Positions 1 to 10,140 of a stretch of 64,000 bases of DNA are shown here, one piece after another. The stretch comes from Catenaria anguillulae PL171 (taxonomy: Eukaryota; Blastocladiomycota; Blastocladiomycetes; Blastocladiales; Catenariaceae): contig MCFL01000101.1 of NCBI GenBank assembly GCA_002102555.1, positions 1 to 64,000 on the forward strand. The letters are read 5' to 3'. A program made the position numbers and the translations under genes. The notes under the pieces are model-generated. The model was not told the origin of the DNA and made no database searches. It worked only from the letters and a program-made list of their open reading frames with translations. Within the stretch, counting starts at the first letter, position 1. Each line of letters starts with the position of its first letter.

Positions 1-672
1 ACAGACGTATCACAGCGCGCTTGCATTTCCGACATTATGGTTATCCCCAGATGTATCCCCATCAACACCAGTCGCAGTTGCAGCAGCGGCCAATGTCGAC
101 ACGTCCAAGTGTCGGCCATGCAACAAACCCGATTTCCGAGCCGCGTCCTTGGACAACCACATTCATTCACACAGGGAGCCGTACATGTCCAAGCCCAACC
201 GACCTCGCACCCACCGCACCGATCCCAGTCGCTCTCGACTGACCCTCGATTCCAACCTCCAGCTCGCTCCTCTCCCGCTTCTTCATCAAACAACCGTGAG
301 CCCGCCGGCTCGCATCCGCCCACTGATCCTCGGGCAATTCTCGCATCCATTCCGCGGCTGACGGACGCCGAGCGCCACCAGCTCCTCCATCATGCCCTGC
401 TGCCTGCATTTCTCGTGGATCCCGCACACGCGCTGCATTCGTATGTGGTTGGGCACGGAATGCACCGCGCACAAGTCGTGACGCGCGAGGTCAAGCACGA
501 GGATGGAAACGTGTGGCAGTTGGCCAAGGCGTCGGCCGTGATTGCACATGAGGGATCCGTGGCAAGGGTAGGGATGTGGTATGGGGTTGGCGCAGATAGT
601 GTCACGGCTGCGCGGTTAGCGGTGGCGAAGGTGTTGCTTGGAAAGGCCCCGGATGAGTGTGAGTGTGCCTGA
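1..672 (+). CDS. 3' end of a family X protein (partial, unrecognised)
   Basis: The reading frame is open from the left edge to a TGA at 670-672, so the 5' part lies outside the window. An ATG at 37 is in frame but nothing marks it as the start. The first third is low-complexity Pro/Ser/Gln. The last ~90 residues look folded: a helical stretch (LTDAERHQLLHHAL), then strands and a final helix ending VTAARLAVAKVLLG. That ending has the same layout as the ends of the loci at 1343-3733 and 41078-44548 (for example DEAMRTAAAQVLVMD), so I place it in the same family. The strand-strand-helix shape recalls a double-stranded-RNA-binding fold, but no diagnostic residue proves it. Another frame over 21-240 is also rich in Gln/Pro, so an intron or frame break may lie near 160-240. 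Confidence 0.5.
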   Translation, partial: TDVSQRACISDIMVIPRCIPINTSRSCSSGQCRHVQVSAMQQTRFPSRVLGQPHSFTQGAVHVQAQPTSHPPHRSQSLSTDPRFQPPARSSPASSSNNREPAGSHPPTDPRAILASIPRLTDAERHQLLHHALLPAFLVDPAHALHSYVVGHGMHRAQVVTREVKHEDGNVWQLAKASAVIAHEGSVARVGMWYGVGADSVTAARLAVAKVLLGKAPDECECA

Positions 673-1342
673 GGGATGGCGTCAGTGACCGTCTTGTGGG
701 TTCGCCGACCCAACACATGTACAGTCGTCGAAACAAGCCCGATTCGCCACAAGCCGGGCGTAGCGCATCGGGTTTATAGCGAGAGTCGACTGTATGTAAA
801 TCGCGAATAAGAATTGGCGAGTATACACTTGTCGAAACAAGCAGAAACGAGATGTACGGCTACATGATCGTAAGATCGTGCACCAATTGTATTGGAGTGC
901 ATCTTTGGAGTCACCCAGGTATCAATTCGACTCAATGCACTCAAACCCATGCACCTCAGGCTCCTCCATCAATTTGCAACATCGTTGCCTCTCGTATGTA
1001 CAATTATATCGGTTGGTCGAGAGTCCACCAGGAACACCCTCGCGGTCCGCCAGGCGAGTAACCGGCGTCTCTTTTCATAGTTTCGCCGCACACGTATTTA
1101 TTTACCAAGGCAACCCATGTAACTTCTCAGCTTATGTCCGCTTCACATTTACCATGAAAAAGCCACCGCCGTCCAACGCTCGCTTTGAGAGGATTGCACT
1201 GCCTCCCGTTACCTATCACACACGATCAAACACCAACGCACCAACCACAACCAGTACTCTCGCCTCTCGTCTGTTGGGAGGTCTACCGCAGGATTCTCAA
1301 CAGTGAGATGTCGCTGGCCCGTCAAGCAGTCTCGCGACCCGA
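673..1342. other. Intergenic stretch, no gene seen
   Basis: I see no convincing gene here. The short word GTCGAAACAAGC occurs near 727 (as GTCGTCGAAACAAGC) and again near 831, but two copies are too few to call a repeat. The stretch probably holds the terminator of the gene on the left and the promoter of the family X locus on the right. Confidence 0.5.
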
Positions 1343-3733
1343 GTGCTGGGCTTGGATCCACCATCTGCCTCAGTTTTCCCTGTGGATCAGTCGGGACTGC
1401 GTTGCGGAAGCATTTCCCGACGATATCTGCCGCCGTCAGCAACGTCATCAAGGCCGAGCACGCCACCGGACTTGTATCGCTCGAAAACTCAGCTGCCTCA
1501 GCGCAATGTAGCGGATCTGGTTCCCGTGCAATCAAATGAAAGTGATTTGTTTGCGAGGCTCAGTGGTATTCCTTCTCAACCGCCCTCGCATGCCGCCCAT
1601 TCGTGCTCGTCGGAGTCTGCGCACCACGGATCAAACCGCCGTCGCCAGAGATCGCTAAAGCTCTATTCCAATGAGCATTTGGGGCGATCCGAACCAGCGC
1701 AGTTGCGCTTATCTCGGCCATGTACCGCTTTCCAAGTCATCCCGTCGTCAAACATGTGCGCCAGCAAAATGCCACGCTCATCGAGCCGACCCACTCACGA
1801 CACACATTTGGAGCGATTACCAGCAGAGCCATTATTGCCCACGAGCCCGACCCGATTGGAATCGTACTCGACCAAAAGGAAAACGCCGAAATCTTCCCGA
1901 TCGAAATCCCCACAGTTGGCTGTCGGCCAGCTGGCTCATGATTCCAGCCATGCCGCTGAGCAGGGTCACGGATGGATGCTGCGGTCTTCTCGCGACGCAA
2001 GTCGACATGAACGAGCGTCGGTAGGGCAGGCAGTTGACCCCCGCCGTGTCCTTCCAAGTCTGCCCCCAATTCCCTCCCGCCGTCCAAATCTTCGTCGACT
2101 TGCTCTTTGTCTTCCATTTTTGCCACTGATTCCCACAATCGCGCCGCTCAAAATGCACGAAAATCACGCCCAACTTCTCAAAACTCGACTGACGACAAAT
2201 CCAACCGCTCAGAAAACTCACGGCGCCAAGTTCAACAACGCCAGCGATGCCGACACCAACGGTTTCTGCTCATTCCGACATATTGCTATCGCTTTCGCGA
2301 TCTTTACTTTCCTCGCCGCCGTCACACGCACGCCGCCCTCGTTGTCGTTCACGTGCGCGCCCAAGATCGCGCTCACCGTCACGGTCGCCTTCCTGGTCAC
2401 CTCGGTCGCGGTCCAGAGCACGCCGACGCCGGCGGTCCCAGTCTCGTTCACGCTCAAGGTCGCGATCCAGGTCAGGGTCACGATCGCGAGATCGATTCAA
2501 GCGTCACGCCGCGCTGCCAAGTGACCTAAAGCGCTTGCGCAGAAGTGGCCCCGTTGAGACCGCGCCGAGGGAGACACAAAGAGACAAACCCTCGCGCGAA
2601 ACCTCTGACGGAAGGCATGGTAGGCCTCAGAACTACACGTCATCATCACGGCATCGATCTTGCTCCCGCTCTCGCTCACGGATGTGGCAACGGCCAAGGT
2701 CTCGGTCACGGTCTCCAGCCGGATTTGGGAACGGCGGATTGCCTGCAGACTGGGACGCAACCAGTTCGGGCCGCGACTTGAGGCACGTCCGTAGCGGGCA
2801 CGTCGTTGACTCGTATCGGCCAGGCAGTGGCGCGAGTGAACGTGATTGTGTGTCTCGGGGACTGGCAAGGCGCGACAGTGCCGCGGAACATTGGTCGGAG
2901 CACGATTTTGAGCAAGTGCGCATGGCGTGTGCGTCTATCCGGCGGCCGTCTAATTCAAAGATTGCGTGCGACTCAAGTAAGGATGTGCCGCTCCAATGCA
3001 CTGTGGATCGGCCTGATCCCGACTGGCCACCACTTCCATCCTCCGCATCTACTCCTCGGGTCAAGCCGCCATCGGAGAGTAGTGGTACGGTGTAAATTGT
3101 CCGAGTGATTGACGTCAACTGGACTTTTGTCGAGGATACTCATGTTTTTGCTGTCAGGGTTACCATTATCTCCGGTTCCAATCAACCCTAACTTGACGTC
3201 ATCAGCAGACGAAATGGCCCAGCAAGTTGTACAACTGGAACATCAGCTCCGCCTGATCCAGGAGCAAAGCAATCAGCAGCAGCAGCAGCGACAGATGCCC
3301 TCCCACCACGCTCAATCAGTTGGACCCATGCCTTCCCCGCTTGCTCCTCGTCCGCTTCTGACGCCGCATACCTTGTTTGACTTTACTCAAGCAACCGCCC
3401 GCTCCAGTCTCCTGCTCCCATTCACAACCAACAACCTGCCTCCCGACCCGCAATCACCCGCACTGTTCTCGCTCGATGTATTCACGCGCTCGCGCATGTA
3501 CCAACATCCACTTCTGTCCGTCTGGCTCGACGACCTGGTGGGCGCCATGCAATTGGCCGTGTGGAATTGATCGGGCAAACTGCTGCTTCCAACATGTTTG
3601 GCGGTCGAGCGGCAAGCGGGCGCGCATGGTGGGTGGCAGGCAAATGTGAAATGGAGCGGCTTTGAGGTGGTGGCGAATGGAATGGATCCGGAGGGAGCGG
3701 TCAGGGCGGTCGCGGCGCAAGTAATGCTTGGGT
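1343..3733 (+). CDS. Family X copy 2: SR-rich, Q-rich protein, probably decayed
   Basis: The best part is an Arg/Ser-dipeptide region read from 2247, comparable to the SR region of the intact paralogue at 41078-44548. A GT-AG intron can be proposed at 3085-3205 (donor GTACGG, branch-like CTAAC, acceptor TCATCAG); it joins the SR frame to a frame reading DEMAQQVVQLEHQ, a poly-Q run and a Pro-rich linker. The end of the shared C-terminal domain is visible as AVRAVAAQVMLG with a stop at 3731-3733. The frame is broken in that domain: a TGA at 3568-3570 interrupts it, and the piece that looks like the missing strand (GRVELIGQ) lies in another frame. Upstream of 2247 (1343-2246) the frame is open but starts with GTG and exon borders are unclear. 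It is either a multi-exon gene with wrong bases or a pseudogene. Confidence 0.4.
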
Positions 3734-3911
3734 GAGTGAGTGGGAGGCATAGCGAGATTCATTTCAGGTCAAAAGGTCTCACGGGTGTTGCACTGATCGT
3801 ACACAAAATGTGATTCATCGCGAATCTACACTCAGGGTTGCCCCTTCGCATTCAATGATGATCACATCAGCATATCAGCATCACACAAAAGAATGGAGAA
3901 CTCGAAAACAG

Positions 3912-6336
3912 CTACTCCACCTTGATCCTGGCCAATTGCTGCCCATCCACCAAACCAGATTTTGCCCACCACGCCTTTGCCTGCCTCGAGATCTCCGTAT
4001 CGCCAACTGCAATCGTGGCGGGACAAGCAATGTGGAATCCTGAAGTTAACTTGAACCACTCGAGTACATCGCACTGCCCACGCTGACTGGCCTCCACCAA
4101 ACACTCTTCAACTTCATCTTCCGACAACTCGTCCAATTTACCCGATTGCTTGCGGTATTCCAAAAGATCCACACATCCGCCGTACTCTTCGATCGCATTG
4201 TATGGCGAGAGCAGCTCATACGCTGTATTTTTGAGCACATGCTGCAGGTAATGGGCGTGAATCGGATCATGATACGGCCCACGATTCACAGGCAATGCAG
4301 CAACGTGGGGCAGGTTTGCTCGCCACCATGCGAGCGATTTGCCGTGGTTGTCCGTGTCGAAATTGTAGTAGGCGTACATGTTGCTTGCGTCGATTTCGTC
4401 GGGGAATTCGTCGTTTGACCAAGCCTTGGCAAAGTTTAAACTCGTGCTCGGATGCACCGGCAGAGTGCAGCAACCAGTCAAGCACATCAACACGACCGTG
4501 GATACTCGCGTGGTGGATGCAAATGGCCAAATCCACGGGCTGGCCACCGTCGAACCATGCCTTGAGCGCGGCCAACTTGGAAGGTGCGTCACATTCCAGA
4601 TCGTGAAAGTAGGTATCGCATGCGCCCAAGTATGGATGTGCATGGTAATTCAAATTGTACTTGTGCGAGTCCTTGAGCGCGCCAGACTTGTGCAGCCACC
4701 ATTCAATTACGTTGGCTCGACCTCGGGAAAACGCATACGAAAACATGCCGGTTGGAACCCAACACGTCTTTCGTTCTGCCGGGCCCACCACCATTGGAAT
4801 ATGTTCCGCGAGCCAATCCAGCACATCAATTCGACCGCTCCTGATGGCCGACTCCAGGCTCGGAACCCAATTCTGCATCTTCCTCATATCGTGTGCAAAG
4901 CCATTGTTGAAGAGCCACTCCAAAGCGGGCAAGTGCTTGGCGGCGGAAGCAAAAATGCTTGTTTGCGACTCGCTCGACTCTGGAATCTCGTACCCATTCG
5001 ACAGCAACCAATCCAGAATGGCAACATTGCCAAGGCGGCTGGCAAGAGCATACGGGTGATTGTCGATATGCCAGCCTGCCAAGTCTGGAAGAGACGGATC
5101 AATATTGGCGTGAATCCACTCAAGCAGCTCAAGCTTACCAGATTCCAATGAAATCTGAATCAGTTGCTTGCGTGAACCCAACAGGTACCCGCGGCTGTGG
5201 AGCTCCTTGACAAGATCCAAGTCGCCCCTTTCACAAGCTTCTCGAGAAATGGCCCTGTTCCCATCCGCAAATGGAAGCAATTCGAACGCTCGAAGCCCAT
5301 CAAGACCAAGCCCATTGGTCACCACACTGTGGCACATGTTCGAGAGTTGCAACGTATCGCCATTTTGCACACATTTCTCCAAGTATTGCCGCCACATCTG
5401 CATCACCAATTGCTGGCTCTTGCACCATTCCAGCATGGCAACATGGCCCGAGTCGGATAACACGAAAAACACGCTGGCCCAGTCGAATTGTCGCCGTGTC
5501 CACGCCTCCATAATGAGCTGATGATTTCCACACCATTCTAATACTGTGACCTGGCCGCCAGAGCAGGCCGCCGAGATGACTTGAATCCAATCAACACTGT
5601 GGCCAAGCACATGTGTCTGCGACTTGAAGAACCACCACTCCAACACTTGCGCATGCCCACGGCGCGAAGCACCCATGGCGGCTTCTGCACTGGAAGCATC
5701 CATCCACGCCCCATCAGCATTCTCGAGCAACCAATCCAGAAGATCCACTCGCCCTGCCTTCGAGGCATGCACAGCGATGCGAGCAAACCTCCCGTCGTTC
5801 TCCACCTCCAGTCCGAGGTTTGAATACCCGCGAGCCTTCCACCACTCGAGCCACGTGTGCTCCGGTGGGTCGCAGAATGTCTCCATCAGCTCGTGCGCGC
5901 CCCAGTCCCAATTCAAAATCAGCTTTGATTCATCAAGCCACCATTCCAGGATGTGCCTAGTGTCGCATTTCAGCGCAAACGGGAGCAACTCGGACCAGTC
6001 GTACTTGAGCGGGCGACCGCGGGGCTGCTTGCTCCACTGATGCATGAGTTTGAGGAGATACAGATCACTGCACTTTGTCGCCAGGTTCATGTCAATGTGC
6101 GGCATGAGCAGCAAGGCGGCTTTGGTCGCGAGCGGCACATGGGTGCGTGAGAGAACGTTGAGAGGTTGCAGGATGGCGGTCGGGTGCCACAGCGACGATG
6201 AGGTGGCGATGAGGCGGATCATGAGAATGACGATTGGGTCGGCTAGGTAGATTGGGAGAGTAGGCATGTCCACGGGCTGGTCGACGGCGGCATTCATGGT
6301 GGATAGCGTATTCATTTCAATGGGTTCAGCATTCAT
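3912..6336 (-). CDS. Trp-rich ankyrin-like repeat protein, copy 1 (one frame break)
   Basis: The ATG is at 6336-6334. The N-terminus (about 110 residues, with PTLPIYLADPI and LSRTHVPLATKAAL) is shared by the family and has a vaguely F-box-like helical start. It is followed by about 20 degenerate ankyrin-like units with the core V-LDWLL or LEWW, mostly without the usual TPLHxA. The C-terminal signature is RQAKAWWAKSGLV. The frame opening at 6336 leaves the homologous frame near 4430, and the remaining 165-odd residues continue in the next frame. The region is 2425 nt, 1 mod 3, which fits one extra base; the likely spot is TTTAAAC in the coding strand near 4437. Without it the protein would be 807 aa. 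Ankyrin-type repeats usually bind other proteins; the partner is unknown. It converges with the family X locus on its left. Confidence 0.7.
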
Positions 6337-6980
6337 TCAAGGAATTGAGGTCAGAGGACTGAACCACCCAAGTCTGAGTGAAGCTTGTGTCCAGTAATGA
6401 CGCAGTAATGACGTATTTACTTGGGATCGAGCAGCCTTGGACCCGAAAGTTCACTTGACCCGATCCACTTTGTCACACTGAGTGGTGAACTCGTCTAACA
6501 TATTTATATTTATGTCTGAGACTGACTGCCCACCTGAGACACTGATCATGATCAGCTCCACTTTACTCTGGCACACTGGCATTTGCAATGAAATACACCA
6601 TGGGCAATACATTCAAGACCATCCCCTCTCCCGCCCATGTCCCCCGCAGCATGCGGCGTCCCACCACCTTGACAGCGGGCCACTCTCGCTTCCACCAGCG
6701 TCAAACACAGGCCTTATCGATCCCGACCGTGACACGAGCGCCAACCTCGGCAGCCCGCGGCCCCACTCCGCCAACACCTTCATGACCATTCACTCCACCA
6801 CCCACCCCACTACCCATCCTGCGACGGCAAGACACATCCCGCCAGCAACCGTCGACGGCCCGTCTCCCTTCGGCACTCGCATCCGACTCGGTCACTCGGC
6901 CTCCTCCCCTTCCGAGCTCCGCTCTTCACCTCGGACGTGCCGGCTTCGCTAAAAAAAAGCCCAGCCCCGCACGGCAGCAC
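6337..6980. other. Upstream region of ankyrin copy 1, no gene seen
   Basis: About 60 bp next to the ATG of copy 1 (to roughly 6395, ending GTGAAGCTT) match the same position upstream of copy 2, so the duplication included part of the promoter. Beyond that the sequence is unique. A weak open frame on the plus strand (6482-6952) is rich in Pro, His and Ser and looks like chance or a transposon remnant rather than a gene. Confidence 0.45.
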
Positions 6981-7593
6981 CATGTCTTCGCGTCGCAAGC
7001 GCGATACCACCACCGCGGCATCTGTCGGAAGTCGGAATGCCTGAATTGACTATTCCGTCGCCGTCGACCGCTCCATCTGGTGCTTCCACCTCGGCTCCAC
7101 CGGACGGTCCACCTTCTCTCAGCCAAATATCGTCGGCTACTGGCCGTGTTCTCGCCGAGTATGATGGCTCCATTCCCAAGAAGCCAAAAATCGCACGCTG
7201 TCGGGCCGCTCCCGAAGCGGCTTTTGCTCTCGCAGTTGATTGGCACGAATGGCATCGAGACCAGTTTCCAACCGTCTACGGATTGTTTCGTGATTTTGCA
7301 GCATTCGAGGTCACATCCGTCAACTCAGAATGGGCCTTTTCGGTTCTCAAAAGGGGCGTCCTCGATTCGCGCGATTCTCGCCTCAACAACGAGTCACCCC
7401 AAGCGCACATGTGTTTCGTTCATGGCTATCAAGCAGCGTCAGTGAGGACGATGTGCTCGCACCTACGCGGCTGATGCACCCATCGAAAGCTCCACGGGCA
7501 CAAAAGCTTTATGAGGAGGCAACCAAGGCTGTTGAGCAGCAGAAGCGCGAGGACGGAGGCTATAGCGGCGATGAAATGGATTTGGATGGTTGA
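6981..7593 (+). mobile_element. hAT transposase remnant (C-terminal dimerization domain)
   Basis: An ATG at 6981 opens a very short basic frame (MSSRRKRDTTT). A second ATG at 7037 opens a 145-residue frame ending at 7474. Its second half (FPTVYGLFRDFAAF, then NSEWAFSVLKRGVLDSRDSRL) matches the layout of the hAT dimerization domain, where xxSERxFSxxGxxxxxRRxRL is typical. A third frame continues to 7593 with an acidic tail (GYSGDEMDLDG). The catalytic part and BED zinc finger are not seen, and I could not find terminal inverted repeats or an 8-bp target duplication. It is therefore a fragment of a dead DNA transposon, or less likely a small domesticated gene. It lies just beyond the truncated end of ankyrin copy 2. 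Confidence 0.6.
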
Positions 7594-7734
7594 GTTTCTT
7601 GTGACATATTTATCTCGCCCCCATTTTGTATACTCAGCCTCCTAGTATCTCCTCTGATCCTTTTCACGCGTATCAGCTAATACACCCAAGCGATTCATTC
7701 CATGGCACACAAACAGAGTGAGGTTTGGGGCAAT

Positions 7735-7925
7735 GACAGGGTGCAGTATCCAAGGGGGAAGCTGGCGAGTGAGGGCTGGATCGAGGGGGTGGGGGAAAAT
7801 AATGGGCTGGGGGTGGAAAGAGGAGGTGGCTTGGGAGGGGAGCAAGGGGTAGCATGGGCGGATGAAGTGATGAAGGGATGAAGGGATGTGGATAAAGGTG
7901 GGTGGAGGGGCGTATGGTTGATGGC
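7735..7925 (+). repeat. G/A-rich tract with many G runs
   Basis: Almost entirely purine on the plus strand, with repeated runs of three to five G (for example GGGGGTGGGGG near 7778-7790, GGCTGGGGGTGG near 7804) and degenerate copies of GATGAAGGGAT near 7860-7890. Four or more G runs lie close together, enough for G-quadruplex formation on the plus strand. The antisense frames here encode only Pro/Ser/His strings and are not genes. The tract fills the space between the hAT remnant and the broken end of ankyrin copy 2. Confidence 0.65.
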
Positions 7926-7965
7926 GGTGGACAGGGCATACAATCAGTGACATTGTGTCTCCACT

Positions 7966-10140
7966 TCACCCAGCAGCTCGGATCCTCTTCACGGTGAACT
8001 TTGCATCCCTATTGCTGAGCACATACTGCATGTAATGGGCATGAACGGGGTTGCAGTATGGCCCACGGTTGACGGGCATCTTGGCAACGTTGGGCAAGTT
8101 TGCGCGCCACCACGCAAGCGACTTGGCGTGGTTGGCCTTGTCGGGATTGCCACGGTCGTACGCATACATGTTGCCCGATTCGGTTTTGTCAGGAAACTCG
8201 TTGCTTGACCAAGCGCGTACAAAGTCTTGCTCGGATGCACTGGTCGAGCGCAGCAACCAGTCAAGCACATCGACTCGGCCGTTAATGCTGGCCGCATGAA
8301 TGCAGGCGGCGAAATCCATTGGTTGACCAGCATCATACCATACCTTGAGCGCTGCCTTCGACAGATCCTCACACCCACAGCGCGAATCGCAAGCATACCG
8401 ATAAGGATGTCCATGATTCAAATCATACAAATGCTTGAGCCAGCCAGATTTGTGTAACCACCATTCAACGACATCTACACGACCTTTGGAAAACACGTCG
8501 CGAGACAAAGCAAGTGGTATGGGACGAGTTGATGGCAGTGCAGTGCCAGTCTCCTCTGGAATATGTTTTGCAAGCCAATCCAGCACGTCGATGTGGCCTC
8601 GATTGCTGGCTCGTTCAAGGCTTATGGTCCAGTCTTCCATTTGCATGCCGCTGGCCAATCCGTGCTTGAAAAGCCATTCGAGGACTGGCAAGTGCTTGGT
8701 GGCGGCACTAAAGACGCTCGCTCGCGACCTGTCTCCAGTATGGCCGAGTGATGGAAACGGATACCCATTCCTCAGCAACCAGTCAAGAACGTCAATATTG
8801 CCAAAGCTGCTCGCGACTTGGTATGAATCATACCGGAAATGCCAATGCTCCACGTTCGGAATGGACGGGTCGATATTGGCCTGAATCCACTTGAGCAACT
8901 CAAGATTGCCAGAGGGCAAAGCAAACTCAGCCAATTGATTGCGCGACCCCAGCAAGAATCCGCGGTTGTGCAACTCCTGAACAAGATCCAAGTCGCCCTT
9001 GACACAAGCTTCTTGAGTAAAATCCCTGTTTCCATCCGCAAATGGAAGCATATCAAACGCCCGAAGCCAATCAAGACCAAGACCACGACCCAGCACTTTG
9101 TAGAACATGGACAGGATCTCTGACTTGTGGAATTCACGCAAACACTCGTCAAGGCACTGTCGCCACGCCTCCATCACCAAGGGTTGGCTCTTGCACCATT
9201 CCAGCACAGCAACTAGACCTGAGTCGAACAAGGTCAAGAACACATTGGCCCAGCGCTTCTGTGGTTGCGACCACGCCTCCATGACGAGCGGATGATTTCC
9301 ACACCATTCTAATACTGTGACCTGGCCGCCAGAGAAGGCCGGCGAAAAAACGTGAATCCAATCAATTCTTGCCTGAAATTGAAGGAACCACCATTCCAGG
9401 ATGTGAACATGTCCGTTTCGTGCGGCAGCCACAGCGGCTTTTGCACCGGCCGAATCCATCCACGTTGTACCTGCATTGCGCAGAACCCAATCCAAGATAT
9501 CGACTCGCCCATTTCCCGACGCATGCACAGAAATGTCAGCAAGTGGACGGTCGCTGTCCACCTTCCACCTGAGGTTTGGATCCCCGCGGGCGTTCCACCA
9601 CTCGAGCCATGTGTGTTTCAGGTTTGGATACCCGCGGGCCTTCCACCACTCGAGCCAAGTGTGTTCCAGTGGGTCGCAGAATGCCTCCATCAGCTCATGC
9701 GCGCCCCAGTCCCAATACAAAAACAATTTCGATTCATCAATCCACCATTCCAGAACGCGCGTAGTGTCGCATTTCAGCGCAAACGGGAGCAACTCGGACC
9801 AGTCGTACTTGAGCGGGCGACCGCGGGGCTGCTTGCTCCACTGATGCATGAGTTTGAGGAGGTACAGATCACCGCACTTTGTCGCCAGGTTCATGTCAAT
9901 GTGCGGCATGTGCAGCAAGGCAACTTTGGTCGCGAGCGGCACATGGATGCGTGAGAGGACGTTGAGGGGTTGGACGACGGCGGTCGGGTGCCACAGTGAC
10001 GATGAGGTGGCAACGAGGCGGATCGTGAGAATGATGATTGGGTCGGCTAGGTAGATTGGGAGAGTAGGCATGTCCACGGGCTGGTCGACGGCGGCATTCA
10101 TGGTGGATAGCGTTTTCATTTCAATGGGTTCAGCATTCAT
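7966..10140 (-). CDS. Trp-rich ankyrin-like repeat protein, copy 2 (C-terminally truncated)
   Basis: A 724-residue frame with ATG at 10140-10138 and a first hundred residues nearly identical to copy 1 and copy 3. The body carries the family's V-LDWLL and LEWW units. Relative to copy 1 the match stops after HAHYMQYVLSN (about 8003). The last 14 residues (ending VKRIRAAG) are unrelated, so about 90 residues with the WWAKSGLV ending are lost. It also has an internal 16-residue duplication (9574-9669). Part of it, 9299-9515, is identical by eye to copy 3. The frame is otherwise intact, so it may still be expressed as a shortened protein. Confidence 0.72.
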   Translation of the reverse strand: MNAEPIEMKTLSTMNAAVDQPVDMPTLPIYLADPIIILTIRLVATSSSLWHPTAVVQPLNVLSRIHVPLATKVALLHMPHIDMNLATKCGDLYLLKLMHQWSKQPRGRPLKYDWSELLPFALKCDTTRVLEWWIDESKLFLYWDWGAHELMEAFCDPLEHTWLEWWKARGYPNLKHTWLEWWNARGDPNLRWKVDSDRPLADISVHASGNGRVDILDWVLRNAGTTWMDSAGAKAAVAAARNGHVHILEWWFLQFQARIDWIHVFSPAFSGGQVTVLEWCGNHPLVMEAWSQPQKRWANVFLTLFDSGLVAVLEWCKSQPLVMEAWRQCLDECLREFHKSEILSMFYKVLGRGLGLDWLRAFDMLPFADGNRDFTQEACVKGDLDLVQELHNRGFLLGSRNQLAEFALPSGNLELLKWIQANIDPSIPNVEHWHFRYDSYQVASSFGNIDVLDWLLRNGYPFPSLGHTGDRSRASVFSAATKHLPVLEWLFKHGLASGMQMEDWTISLERASNRGHIDVLDWLAKHIPEETGTALPSTRPIPLALSRDVFSKGRVDVVEWWLHKSGWLKHLYDLNHGHPYRYACDSRCGCEDLSKAALKVWYDAGQPMDFAACIHAASINGRVDVLDWLLRSTSASEQDFVRAWSSNEFPDKTESGNMYAYDRGNPDKANHAKSLAWWRANLPNVAKMPVNRGPYCNPVHAHYMQYVLSNRDAKFTVKRIRAAG
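9574..9669 (-). repeat. 48-bp tandem duplication inside ankyrin copy 2
   Basis: Two adjacent 48-bp units (9574-9621 and 9622-9669) differ at only a few bases. Read on the coding strand they give HTWLEWWKARGYPNLK followed by HTWLEWWNARGDPNLR. Copies 1 and 3 have one unit. The length keeps the frame, so this is a clean in-frame expansion by 16 residues. Confidence 0.85.

Noticed and set aside
4430-4440. TTTAAAC as a programmed -1 frameshift signal
   Set aside because: The heptamer is in the wrong phase (TTT AAA C) and the needed shift is +1; no clear downstream stem or pseudoknot was recognised.
7642-7969. Three overlapping minus-strand frames of about 80-100 residues
   Set aside because: They read the G-rich tract as Pro/His/Ser strings in every phase, so they reflect base composition, not genes.
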